From NCBI RefSeq assembly GCF_030811455.1, contig NZ_JAUSQU010000001.1, positions 5,146,001-5,210,000 on the forward strand: 64,000 nucleotides of DNA, written 5' to 3'. The notes under the pieces are model-generated. The model was given only the letters and a program-made list of their open reading frames with translations, was not told where the DNA came from and searched no databases. Origin of the DNA: Streptosporangium lutulentum (GTDB taxonomy: Bacteria > Actinomycetota > Actinomycetes > Streptosporangiales > Streptosporangiaceae). The position numbers were made by a program, and so were the translations under genes. Position 1 is the stretch's first letter; each line of letters opens with the position of its first letter. This document shows, piece by piece, positions 35,935 to 45,054 of the stretch.

Positions 35935-37184
35935 CGCTCGACCTCAAACCCGGCAGCGGTCTCGCCCTCGGTGTGGACTCCGAGATCGGCGCCCTCTGCG
36001 AGGTGATCGTGCACCGGCCCGGTCTCGAACTCGACAGGCTCACCCCCGGCAACATCTCCGGGCTGCTCTTCGACGACGTGCTGTGGGGCAGCCGGGCCCG
36101 CAACGAGCACGACGCGTTCGTCGAGGCGCTGCGCGAGCACGACGTCACCGTGCATCTGTTCGGCGACCTGCTCGCCGAGGCGCTGTCCACCCCGGACGGC
36201 CGCGCGTTCGCACTCGACCGGATCTGCACCGCCGAGCGGTTCGGCGCCGCTCTCGCCCGGGAGATCCGCGCGCTGTTCGACGACAGCGAATCGGCCGCGC
36301 TGGCCGGGTATCTCATCGGCGGTCTCACCAAGTCCGACCTGTCCCCGATCAGCCGCCCCAGCCTGGCCTGGCAGTCTCTGGACGTCGACGACTTCGTCCT
36401 CGCCCCGCTGCCCAACACGCTGTTCCAACGTGACAACGCCGCCTGGATCGGCACCGGGGTCACCGTCAACCCGATGGCCAAGGCCGCCCGGCGACGCGAG
36501 TCCGTCAACACCCGCACCGTGTACCGCTACCACCCGTTGTTCCGCGACACCGACTTCACGGTCTACTACGGCGACGACGACGCCGACCACGCTCCGGCGA
36601 CCCTCGAGGGCGGCGACATCCACGTCATCGCGCCTGGGGTGGTCATGGTCGGCATGGGCGAGCGCAGCACCCCGATGGGGGTGGAACTCCTCGCCCGCCG
36701 GCTGTTCGCCACCCGCCAGGCTCACCTCGTGCTGGGAATCGAACTGCCCAGGGCCCGCTCGGCGATGCACCTGGACACGCTGCTCACCATGGTGGACCTC
36801 GACACCTTCGTCGCCTACCCCTACCTCGCCTGGGATCAGGTCCGCTGCTGGCGTCTGACACCGGGTGACGATCCCGAGAGCCTCGACGTGCAGCAGAGCC
36901 GGGGCCTGGTCCCCGCTCTCACCGAAGCGCTCGACAGCGACTCGATCCGGCTGCTGACGGCGGACGAGGACAGCTACACCGCTCAGCGGGAGCAGTGGAA
37001 CGACGCGAACAACTACCTGGCCGTCGCACCCGGCGTGGTCATGGGCTACGACCGCAACGTCGCCACCAACACCATGCTCCGCCGGCACGGCATCGACGTC
37101 ATCACCCTCGCCGGCGGCGAACTCGGCCGCGGCCGCGGCGGGGCGCGCTGTATGAGCTGCCCGATAAGCCGCCACCCGCTGTGA
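35931..37184 (+). CDS. arcA: Arginine deiminase
   Basis: This 417-residue enzyme converts arginine to citrulline and ammonia. Family motifs are [50 protein letters not shown] and the nucleophile Cys407 in [10 protein letters not shown] near the C-terminus. The final methionine of the usual CMSMPL is replaced by cysteine, a mild difference. AAAGGA lies upstream of the ATG, which overlaps the arcD stop. Confidence 0.95.
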   Translation: MTLDLKPGSGLALGVDSEIGALCEVIVHRPGLELDRLTPGNISGLLFDDVLWGSRARNEHDAFVEALREHDVTVHLFGDLLAEALSTPDGRAFALDRICTAERFGAALAREIRALFDDSESAALAGYLIGGLTKSDLSPISRPSLAWQSLDVDDFVLAPLPNTLFQRDNAAWIGTGVTVNPMAKAARRRESVNTRTVYRYHPLFRDTDFTVYYGDDDADHAPATLEGGDIHVIAPGVVMVGMGERSTPMGVELLARRLFATRQAHLVLGIELPRARSAMHLDTLLTMVDLDTFVAYPYLAWDQVRCWRLTPGDDPESLDVQQSRGLVPALTEALDSDSIRLLTADEDSYTAQREQWNDANNYLAVAPGVVMGYDRNVATNTMLRRHGIDVITLAGGELGRGRGGARCMSCPISRHPL

Positions 37185-37228
37185 CCCTCTTCGACCCGCC
37201 ACGACCCGCTGTCACCAAGGAGACCACC

Positions 37229-38230
37229 ATGACGTCGCAACGCCATCCCGGCTCGCTGCTTCAGGACCTCGACCTGGACAGATCACAATTCCTCGACCTG
37301 GTCACGCTGGCCGGACAGCTCAAGGAGGACAAGGCCCGGGGTACGGAGACCCCGCGGCTGGGCGGCGCCGGCATCGCCCTCGTCTTCGAGAAGAACTCCA
37401 CCCGCACCCGCTGCGCGTTCGAGGTCGCCGCCCATGACCAGGGCGCGCATGTCACCTACCTCGGGCCCGACGGCTCGCACATCGGCCGCGACGAGTCCAT
37501 CGCCGACACCGCACGCGTCCTGGGCCGGATGTACGACGGGATCGCGTTCCGCGGGTACTCCCAGGCCACGGTGGAAACCCTCGCCGAGCACGCGGGCGTA
37601 CCGGTCTGGAACGCGTTGACCGACGCCTGGCACCCGACCCAGGCACTCGCCGACGTCCTCACCATGACCCAGCACCACGGCGGCGACGTCAAGGACATCG
37701 CCTTCTGCTTCACCGGCGACGGCCGCAACAACGTCGCCCGGTCCCTCCTGGTCACCGGCGCCCTCCTCGGCATGGACGTGCGCGTCGCGGCCCCCGCCGA
37801 CCGCCGCCCGCCCCAGGAGGTCGTCACCGCGGCGGAGAACGCCGCACGGTCCAGCGGCGCCCGCGTCATGGTCACCGACGACGTCGACGCCGCCGTCCGC
37901 GGCGCCGACTTCGTCTACACCGACGTGTGGGTCAGCATAGGTGAACCGGAGGAGACGTGGGCCACCCGGATACAGTCCCTGCTGCCCTACCGCGTCACCG
38001 AACGGCTCCTGGACGCCGCCGGACGTCCCGGCGTCCGCTTCATGCACTGCCTGCCGTCGATCCACAACCGGGACACCGCCGTCGGCGACCGGCTGTACGA
38101 CCGGTTCGGCCTGGACTGCGCGGAGGTGACCGAGGAGGTCTTCGAGTCCAAGCGGTCGATCGTGTTCGACCAGGCCGAGAACCGCCTGCACACCATCAAG
38201 GCGCTGCTCGTCCGGACGCTGGCGGGCTGA
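37229..38230 (+). CDS. arcB: Catabolic ornithine carbamoyltransferase
   Basis: The 333-residue protein splits citrulline with phosphate to carbamoyl phosphate and ornithine in the ADI pathway. It shows the carbamoyl phosphate site [18 protein letters not shown] and the ornithine-site HCLPSIHN (usually HCLPAFHN). GNARSL-type packing is replaced by [19 protein letters not shown] precedes ATG 37229, 44 bases after arcA. Catabolic use is inferred from the operon. Confidence 0.95.
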   Translation: MTSQRHPGSLLQDLDLDRSQFLDLVTLAGQLKEDKARGTETPRLGGAGIALVFEKNSTRTRCAFEVAAHDQGAHVTYLGPDGSHIGRDESIADTARVLGRMYDGIAFRGYSQATVETLAEHAGVPVWNALTDAWHPTQALADVLTMTQHHGGDVKDIAFCFTGDGRNNVARSLLVTGALLGMDVRVAAPADRRPPQEVVTAAENAARSSGARVMVTDDVDAAVRGADFVYTDVWVSIGEPEETWATRIQSLLPYRVTERLLDAAGRPGVRFMHCLPSIHNRDTAVGDRLYDRFGLDCAEVTEEVFESKRSIVFDQAENRLHTIKALLVRTLAG

Positions 38231-38233
38231 GCC

Positions 38234-39154
38234 GTGCTCATCGTCGTAGCCCTCGGCGGGAACGCGCTGCTGGAACGCGGCGAACGGCCCGACGCCGCCG
38301 TCCAGCGGCGGCATCTGCGCCGCGCCGCGCAGGCGCTCGCCCCGCTGGCCGCCGGCCACCAGCTGATCCTCTGCCACGGCAACGGGCCCCAGATCGGCGT
38401 ACTCGCCGAGGAGAGCGAAGCCGACCCGTCGCTGAGCAGGCCCTATCCACTGGACGTCCTCGGTGCGCAGACCCAGGGGATGATCGGGTACTGGCTGGTA
38501 CAGGAGCTCCGCAACGTCGGGGTCGGCGCGATCGCACTGGTCAGCCAGACCGTCGTGGACGCCGCCGACCCCGCCTTCGCCAGGCCGACCAAGTTCATCG
38601 GCCCCGGCTACGACCACCGCCGGGCCGCCGAACTCGCCGATCTGCACGGATGGAGCGTCGCCCAGGACGGCACCGCCTGGCGGCGGGTCGTGGCGTCGCC
38701 CCGGCCGCTGCGGCTGGTGGAGATCGACACCGTACGCGCGCTGGCCCGTGGCGGAACCGTCGTCGTCTGCGGGGGCGGAGGCGGCGTGCCGGTGGTCGAA
38801 ACCGCCACGGGCGAGCTGGCCGGCGTGGACGCGGTCGTCGACAAGGACCTCACCGCGGCCGACCTCGCCCTGCGGCTCGGCGCCTCAAGCCTGCTGGTCC
38901 TCACCGACGTGCCCGCGGTGATGAGCGGCTACGGCACCCCGGCGGCCGCCCCGATCCGGGAGATCGACGTGGACACCCTGTCGGGCATGCGATTCCCGGC
39001 CGGATCGATGGGGCCCAAGATCGAAGCCTGTATCCGGTTCGTCCGGGCCTCCGGGCGGCCGTCCGCGATCGGCGCGCTGGCCGACGCCTCCGAGGTCCTC
39101 GCCGGACGGCGCGGCACCACCGTCACCCCGGTGCCGGCCGGGACCGCTCCATGA
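38234..39154 (+). CDS. arcC: Carbamate kinase
   Basis: The 306-residue amino-acid-kinase-fold enzyme makes ATP from carbamoyl phosphate. Visible motifs are VVALGGNALLERGE, LCHGNGPQIGVLAEE, VVVCGGGGGVPVV, GVDAVVDKDLTAADLALRL and FPAGSMGPKIEA. It follows arcB by three bases with a GTG start and weak ribosome site, so it relies on coupling. It completes the pathway arcD-A-B-C. Confidence 0.95.
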   Translation: MLIVVALGGNALLERGERPDAAVQRRHLRRAAQALAPLAAGHQLILCHGNGPQIGVLAEESEADPSLSRPYPLDVLGAQTQGMIGYWLVQELRNVGVGAIALVSQTVVDAADPAFARPTKFIGPGYDHRRAAELADLHGWSVAQDGTAWRRVVASPRPLRLVEIDTVRALARGGTVVVCGGGGGVPVVETATGELAGVDAVVDKDLTAADLALRLGASSLLVLTDVPAVMSGYGTPAAAPIREIDVDTLSGMRFPAGSMGPKIEACIRFVRASGRPSAIGALADASEVLAGRRGTTVTPVPAGTAP

Positions 39155-39211
39155 TCTCGGCGTCCCGCCGCCGTCCGGGGTGACCCGACCGGAGCGGAGC
39201 CCGTCAGAGCG

Positions 39212-39240
39212 GCCGGCCCTCCGCACAGCGGAGAGCCGGC
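39212..39240. terminator. Terminator between arcC and the convergent peptidase
   Basis: Bases 39212-39223 pair with 39229-39240 (11 of 12 pairs) around a five-base loop. It lies between the arcC stop and the stop of the leftward aminopeptidase, so it can serve both. Confidence 0.75.
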
Positions 39241-39265
39241 TCACGCCGGACCGGGTGGCCCCGGA

Positions 39266-40777
39266 TCAGGTCTTGGGGCAGCTGACGTCGGCCTTCGGGG
39301 CCGTACGGGAGATCAGGTAGCGATCGACCAACTGGTCGACGCATGAGGAACCCATCCGGTAGGCCGTGTGGCCGTCGCCGTCGTAGCTGATCAGCACGCC
39401 CGAGGACAGCTGGGACGCCAGGGCCTGGGCCCATTTGTACGGGGTGGCGGGGTCACGCGTGGTGCCCACGACCACGATGGGAGGCGCGCCTTCCGCGTGA
39501 AGCGGCTGGTCGGTGGCCGTGCTCTTGACCGGCCAGTAGGCGCACGTCGGGGGGCCTCCCGCGACGTAGGGGCCGAAGTGCGGGGCCCCGGCCATCGCCT
39601 TGCGGGCCTCCTCCTCGTAACTCGAAACCGTGTGCGGGTAGGAGTGATCGATGCAGTTGACGGCGATGTTGGCGTCGGTCTCGTTGCTGAAGGTGCCGTT
39701 GGGGTACCGCTCGTTGTACATGTCGGCTATGCGCAGAAGGCCGGTGCCGTTGCCCTTGAAGGCCGAGGCGAGGGCCCGGCGCAGGCCGGGCCAGGCCGTG
39801 CGGTCGTAGAGGGGGGCCAGGACGCCGGTCACGGCCATGGACTCGTTGATCTTCCGGTTGTCGAGGTTGTTGCGCAGCGGAGTCTTGTCGGCCCGATGGA
39901 ACAGGTCGGTGAGCCGGGTGAACGCCGCGTCCGTCTGATGATCGGCGAACGGGCAGTTCTTGGCCTGGAAGCAGTTACCGAGGAAGGACTTGAAGGCCAC
40001 TTCGAAGCTGCGCGCCTGGGCCCCGTTCAGCTGGCTCAGGGACAGCGTGGGGTCGATGGCTCCGTCGAGGACCAGGGCGCGCACCTTCGTGGGGAACAGG
40101 TTCGCGTACACGGCGCCCAGGTAGGTGCCGTACGACTTGCCCAGGTAGGTCAGCCCGGAGTCCCCGAGGGCCGCCCTCAGCACGTCCATGTCACGGGCGG
40201 CGTCGGCCGTACCGACGTGGGGAAGAAGTTTCGCCGACCTGGCCTCGCATCCCGAGGCGAACTTCCGCGCCTCCTGATCCAGGGCCTTGGTCTCGGCGGG
40301 TGTGTCCGGCGTCGCGTCCAGGCTGAGGTACTGGTCGAGTTGCGGGCCCGTGAGGCAGTGCACGGGATCCGAGGCGCCCACGCCTCGCGGATCGAAGCCG
40401 ACGACGTCGAACCGCGAGCGGATCTCCGGCGAGAGGACGGACGTGGCCGCTCTGGCGTAGTCGATGCCGGAGCCGCCGGGACCGCCGGGGTTGATGACGA
40501 TCGAACCGATCCGCTTGCCGTGCGTCGGGAGGCGGATCACGCTGATCTTTATCTGCTCCCCGGCCGGTTGGGCGTAGTCGAGCGGCACCGTCAGCTTCGC
40601 GCACTGGAAGCCGTCCCGGCAGCCGGACCAGTCCAGCCGCTGGTTGTAGTACGTCTGGAGAGAAGCCGCGGGTGCGGGGGTCGGAGATTCCTGGGCCGGC
40701 TGTCGTCCGGGGGCGGCGAAGCCCGTCACGAGTGAACCCATGACGAGAGCCGTGATGATCAAGTGAGCGCGTCCCAT
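39266..40777 (-). CDS. Secreted tripeptidyl aminopeptidase-like alpha/beta hydrolase
   Basis: The 503-residue S33-type protease has a short signal peptide (MGRAHLIITALVMGSLVTGFAAPG). Its oxyanion motif is NPGGPGGSG (97-105), and the nucleophile elbow GKSYGTYLG has Ser215. A TAP-like C-terminal domain carries the acid (TTRDPATPY) and histidine (DGDGHTAYRMGSSCVDQLVD). It removes tripeptides from protein N-termini outside the cell. In streptomycetes such enzymes accompany mycelial proteases. ATG 40777 has GAAGGA upstream. It lies downstream of a long noncoding stretch after the S8 protease. Confidence 0.9.
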   Translation of the reverse strand: MGRAHLIITALVMGSLVTGFAAPGRQPAQESPTPAPAASLQTYYNQRLDWSGCRDGFQCAKLTVPLDYAQPAGEQIKISVIRLPTHGKRIGSIVINPGGPGGSGIDYARAATSVLSPEIRSRFDVVGFDPRGVGASDPVHCLTGPQLDQYLSLDATPDTPAETKALDQEARKFASGCEARSAKLLPHVGTADAARDMDVLRAALGDSGLTYLGKSYGTYLGAVYANLFPTKVRALVLDGAIDPTLSLSQLNGAQARSFEVAFKSFLGNCFQAKNCPFADHQTDAAFTRLTDLFHRADKTPLRNNLDNRKINESMAVTGVLAPLYDRTAWPGLRRALASAFKGNGTGLLRIADMYNERYPNGTFSNETDANIAVNCIDHSYPHTVSSYEEEARKAMAGAPHFGPYVAGGPPTCAYWPVKSTATDQPLHAEGAPPIVVVGTTRDPATPYKWAQALASQLSSGVLISYDGDGHTAYRMGSSCVDQLVDRYLISRTAPKADVSCPKT

Positions 40778-41630
40778 GTTCCGTCCTTCGCTCTGAGTGG
40801 TTGGAGGATTCGACTGGTTTCATGTGTTCGGCGGCAGCCGCCATTACGTGCGATTCCTTGGAGACCGCCTGGGAAATGTGGCGCGCCCGCGAATGAGACG
40901 GCCTCGCGGAGCGCGGGCATCGGTCACTTCGTCTCATCACGTAAAGGATTCGCGGCGCGCGGCCGTACGCGACCGCGGGCGCGGGATGCGATGGAATGCC
41001 TCTGGAGGATGGGCAGCGATCCTCGGGTCATTCTCGGCCGAAGCAGGGCCGACGCCGGGACGGCAGGTGATGCCTCTTGTTGTCCCGGCGACTCGAATGC
41101 GCTTTTTCGATATGGATAAGCGACGCGATAGGGCCGGCCGTGGCGATGAAACCCGGCGACCGTTGATCGTCACTTGATTGTCCGAGGAGCCTGGAGGGTT
41201 CTGCTCCGGCGTGGATTTCGATGTTCTTCGATGTTCACGGAAAGCCGTGTTCACGGAAAGCCGTGTCGCCGCTTTTCCGGCAATCGCATGCTACCGGCCC
41301 TCCGGCGGTGTCACCCGCCGCGTTCGGGAGATCTCTTGGCCGCGGCCGCCGTCATTTCGGGTGCCCGCCGAAAGCGAGGAGATGTCCGGCGTCGCCGTCT
41401 CCCGGCGAGAACGGGGTTTCTCACTCGCCGACGGCATTCATCGGGCCGGCGCGAACGGCGGAGGGCCCATCACTGGAGAATAAGGATAGATGTAAGGCTT
41501 TTGACCTATTTTTTGCGCTCCTGCCGATACGGACCGGTGGCCGCCGATTCAAAAATCGTGGCCGCGTGTGTCAGAAGTCTTCGGCCGCACCCGTCCATGA
41601 GACGTCACGGCCCGGCCCCGCACGCGCGAA
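40778..41630. other. Long intergenic region with paired small hairpins
   Basis: Some 850 bases upstream of the aminopeptidase contain no convincing gene in either strand. The part nearest 40777 must hold its promoter. AT-rich patches occur near 40840, 41160-41190 and 41480-41520. The only clear structure is the twin 16-base repeat at 41233-41264. Confidence 0.5.
41233..41264. repeat. Two 16-base direct repeats, each a small hairpin
   Basis: GTTCACGGAAAGCCGT occurs twice in a row. Each copy contains the inverted pair CACGG/CCGTG around AAAG. A 10-base near-repeat TCGATGTTC(T/A) precedes it. It may be a doubled operator for the aminopeptidase promoter or neutral microduplication. Confidence 0.6.
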
Positions 41631-41660
41631 CGCCCGCCCCCGGGAATCCGGGGACGGGCG
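41631..41660. terminator. Terminator of the S8 protease gene
   Basis: CGCCCG-C-CCCCGG pairs with CCGGGG-A-CGGGCG across a GAAT loop (12 pairs, one mismatch), about 65 bases beyond the protease stop on the minus strand. Confidence 0.75.
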
Positions 41661-41724
41661 CCTGTGCGTGCCGGCTCATCTGCGGCCGGCGACCCGCAGG
41701 ATCACTCCTGCACGGCCTGAGAGG

Positions 41725-44700
41725 TTACGGCTTCACGCTGGGCAGCCTGCCGAAGCCGATCTGCTCGGCCTCCCCGTCGCCGCTCCGGTTGTCCAGGCTG
41801 ACCACGAGCCAGCCCTTCGCCGGCGTGGCCGCGAGCCTCGCCTGGTCGACGGTGAGCTGGACGGTGGACGAGGCGCCGGGCGCGAGCGGCACGTAGGCCC
41901 CCGTCGAGATCGCCGGAGCGAAGGCGTCGAACGCCGCCGCCTCGGTGTCGTCGACCAGGCCCTCGGGAATCTGCGAGATGCCGCTCACCGAGTAGCTGAA
42001 GCGGGAGGCGCCCTCGGTCAGGCCCACCTCGGAGGCGAGGACCGGCATCAGCAGCGTGCCGCTGTTCATCGGAGCCGTGGCGACCCAGGCGTTCACCATG
42101 GAGCCGTCGGCCTTGAAGACGAACGTGGCGAACCTGCCGTCGGGGTCACCCGCGTTGACCAGACCGTAGTCCGCGCCGACCACGATGTAGTCGAGCGCCC
42201 CGTCGCCGTTGGTGTCGATCGGGATGTCGAACTCGTTGGCCGCCGCGTTGGACCACTGGCCCGAGGTGTTGACCGCGAAGATCAGCGAGCGGTCGGTGGC
42301 GGCGCCGCCGAGCACCGATCCGGGGAGCGACTGCACCCCGACCGCGCGGATGTCCATCGAGTCCTCGGCGCCCTTGACGTCGTCGGCGTCGGTGATGCCC
42401 AGGGCGTAGACGTCCGCGGCACCGGCGTGCTTGCCGTCGTTGTGAACCTTGATGGAGGTCGCGAGCCCGCCGTTGGCCGAGGTGTACTTGCCCGGCTGGG
42501 AGGCGCGCACCTGGGACTGGGCGTCCGGGACGAGCAGGAACGCGGTCCGCAGCGGGTAGACGCCCTCGGCGGCCTTCTTCGGCGTGGCGGTGACCGCGCC
42601 CTGGATGTGGACGACCGTGCCGAAGTTGGAGGTCTCGGCGGAAGGCAGCGCGGCCACGGCCTGTGCGCTGAGCGACAGCGTGACCCGCACCGTGCGGCTG
42701 CTCTCCGGGCCGACGGTCACGGACGAGGGAGAGACCGCGACCTGTGCGCCGTAGGACTCGCCGTTGAACGCGGCGGCCAGGTTGTAGGTGACCGAGGTCC
42801 TGCCGGTGTTGCGGATGGTGAGGTCTTCACTCTCCTTGAACGCACCGGCCATCTTCTTCAGGCCGAAGGACAGGTTGCCCCCGTCCTGCCTGGTCTCGGC
42901 CATCACGGAGGCGCCGACGGCCTGCCGGGTGGCGACAACGCCGGATCCGGCGACCCTGGCGGTGTAGCCCACGATCTTGGAGGTGGCGTCGGCGGTGCTG
43001 ACGATCGCGGCCTTGATCATGCCGGGCTTCCAGCGCGGGTGGGCCTCCTTCACGAGCGCGGCCACACCGGCGACCATCGGAGAGGCCATCGAGGTGCCCG
43101 AGATCGTCGCGGGGCCCGAGCCGGTGCCGACACCGGTCGAGACGACGGCGACACCGGGCGCGGTGACGTCCGGCTTCAGCGAGCTGCCGACGTTGCCGGG
43201 GCCGCCCGAGGAGAAGGAGGCGAGCTGGGCGTAGCCGGGGTTGGGGAGGGTCAGCGCCGGCAGCGTGGTGCTCTTGCCGTCCAGCGAGGAGGCCGCCGCG
43301 GCGTCGGTGCTCCGGATGCCCAGGAACGGAATGGTGACCGTGTACGCCTCACCGGTGTCCGGGTCGGAGGTGATCGGTCCTTCCAGCGAGGGGAAGGCCG
43401 CGTCGGTGTTGATCATCGCGACCGCGGCGGCGCCGGCCTGCTGGCCGAGGATGACCCGCTTGACCCGGGCGCAGGTGCCACGCAACGTGATCACGAGCTT
43501 GCCGGCGACGCCACCGGGGTAGGCGGCGAAGTCGGCCGGGTCACAGCCCAGCGACACCGGTCCCGACGGGTAGCTGGTGCGGAGCACCGCGATCGGCAGC
43601 GCCGCGGAGGGCAGGGGCGCCTCGTTGGAGTTCTGCGCGACGATCTCGGCGCCGTCCACCGAGATCTTCGTGGCGGGCAGCTCGGCGCGCGCGACGTCGA
43701 TGGCCGCCACCGAGATGGCGGTCGGGGCGACGGCGGGGGCGCCGGTGATGTAGGCGTTCGGCCCCGAGTTGCCGGCCGAGGCGACGAGGGTCACGCCCGC
43801 CCGGGTCAGCGTCCGCACGGCCTGCGCGGAGGGCTCGTCGACGCGGCCGAAAGGCGAGCCGAGCGACATGTTGACGACGTTGGCGCCGTCCTTGAGCGCC
43901 CGCTCCATGGCCGAGACGATGACTTCCTCGCTCGCCGAGCCCGCACAGCCGAAGACGCGGTAGGCCATCAGCGAGGCCTTCGGCGCCACGCCGGGCCCGA
44001 TCTTGAAGGTCTTGGTGTGCGTGGTGGCGTTGTACGGGCCGGCGTAGGTCTTACCGGCGGCGTCGACTCCGAAGCCGGCCGTGCTGCCCGCCACGTGGGA
44101 GCCGTGGCCGTTGCAGTCGAGCGGGTCGGGGTCGGGCTTGGGCATCGAGGTCGGGTCGGAGCCGTCGTAGTCGTCGCCCACGAAGTCGTAGCCGCCGACG
44201 ACCTTGGCGGTCGGGAAGGTGCCCGGCTCGATCACGGCTCCGTCGTTGTTCTCGAAGTCCGCCTGGTTGCCCGAGCCACCGAAGTTGGAGTGGGTGTAGT
44301 CGATCCCGGTGTCGATGATCGCGACCTTGACGCCGGTGCCGGTCTTGCCGAGGTCCTGCCAGGCCTGCGGGGCCCCGATGTAGGGGACGCCCGCCGTGTT
44401 GTCACGGCTGAACGTGCGCGTGGGGTGCACGGAGACGACCCCGGGAGCCTGCTGGAGCGCGGGCAGGCTGCGCACCGGAATCGTGGCGGCGATTCCGTTG
44501 AAGCTGTCGGTGTAGGTGGCGAGGACCTTTCCGCCCTCGGTCTCCACCTTCTGCTCGACGCTCTCGTGCTCCTGCTTGAGCGCGGAGCGCAGGGAGGGCT
44601 TGTCGACGGTCTTGCCGGCCTCCTCGGCGTCGGCCGTGGCGTCGCCGACCGGCGTGCCCTCGACCTGGATGAGGACCTTGAGCTGACGAGCGGGATCCAG

Positions 44701-44856
44701 GACGGCGGGCTTGAAGTTCGTGTAGTTGAACGCGCCTTCCAGATGCTCGAAGCCGAATGGCCGGATGGAATCTGCGGATGCCGAAGACGGGATCACCGTC
44801 AGCGGAACGGCGATACTCGCGGACGCGAGCACTGCAAGCAGCAGACGCCTATTCAC
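41725..44856 (-). CDS. Secreted subtilisin-like S8 protease, Vpr type
   Basis: This 1043-residue protease has a signal peptide (MNRRLLLAVLASASIAV, cleavage near ASADS at about 28) and an inhibitor_I9 propeptide (about 60-150). The catalytic domain has Asp182 (IIDTGID), His251 (NGHGSHVAG), oxyanion Asn362 (AGNSG) and Ser588 (GTSMASP). A protease-associated (PA) insert lies at about 410-530 between His and Ser. After about 650 come Fn3-like and beta-rich domains with VRVTLSLSAQ and an EF-like DTNGDGALD loop. It should act as an extracellular or wall-linked endopeptidase. A GTG start has GAGGTGATC upstream. No sorting signal is seen. Confidence 0.92.
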   Translation of the reverse strand: MNRRLLLAVLASASIAVPLTVIPSSASADSIRPFGFEHLEGAFNYTNFKPAVLDPARQLKVLIQVEGTPVGDATADAEEAGKTVDKPSLRSALKQEHESVEQKVETEGGKVLATYTDSFNGIAATIPVRSLPALQQAPGVVSVHPTRTFSRDNTAGVPYIGAPQAWQDLGKTGTGVKVAIIDTGIDYTHSNFGGSGNQADFENNDGAVIEPGTFPTAKVVGGYDFVGDDYDGSDPTSMPKPDPDPLDCNGHGSHVAGSTAGFGVDAAGKTYAGPYNATTHTKTFKIGPGVAPKASLMAYRVFGCAGSASEEVIVSAMERALKDGANVVNMSLGSPFGRVDEPSAQAVRTLTRAGVTLVASAGNSGPNAYITGAPAVAPTAISVAAIDVARAELPATKISVDGAEIVAQNSNEAPLPSAALPIAVLRTSYPSGPVSLGCDPADFAAYPGGVAGKLVITLRGTCARVKRVILGQQAGAAAVAMINTDAAFPSLEGPITSDPDTGEAYTVTIPFLGIRSTDAAAASSLDGKSTTLPALTLPNPGYAQLASFSSGGPGNVGSSLKPDVTAPGVAVVSTGVGTGSGPATISGTSMASPMVAGVAALVKEAHPRWKPGMIKAAIVSTADATSKIVGYTARVAGSGVVATRQAVGASVMAETRQDGGNLSFGLKKMAGAFKESEDLTIRNTGRTSVTYNLAAAFNGESYGAQVAVSPSSVTVGPESSRTVRVTLSLSAQAVAALPSAETSNFGTVVHIQGAVTATPKKAAEGVYPLRTAFLLVPDAQSQVRASQPGKYTSANGGLATSIKVHNDGKHAGAADVYALGITDADDVKGAEDSMDIRAVGVQSLPGSVLGGAATDRSLIFAVNTSGQWSNAAANEFDIPIDTNGDGALDYIVVGADYGLVNAGDPDGRFATFVFKADGSMVNAWVATAPMNSGTLLMPVLASEVGLTEGASRFSYSVSGISQIPEGLVDDTEAAAFDAFAPAISTGAYVPLAPGASSTVQLTVDQARLAATPAKGWLVVSLDNRSGDGEAEQIGFGRLPSVKP

Positions 44857-45054
44857 TGATCACCTCGTGGGGGGATGGTGGAACATACATGCATCAGAAG
44901 CGTGACTCTGTAACATAAGGCATCAAGTGCCTCTTTGGTAACAGATGCGGAACAACATCCGTCAACTAGGGAGTTAGGGAGCCTTATCGGCGATCCCGGG
45001 CTCTTTTCACACGCTCTCGGACGGCGACGGCCCGCCCTGCCGGTTCGCGGCGAC

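Noticed and set aside
40937..41254. A 105-codon minus-strand ORF in the long gap upstream of the aminopeptidase
   Set aside because: No ribosome site, and Arg/Pro/Ser-rich composition as expected from noncoding GC-rich DNA.
41221..44859. A 1212-codon open frame on the plus strand opposite the S8 protease
   Set aside because: It is a composition-driven mirror of the real protease gene. Its product is low-complexity Arg/Gly/Val, and the minus strand carries all catalytic motifs and a signal peptide.
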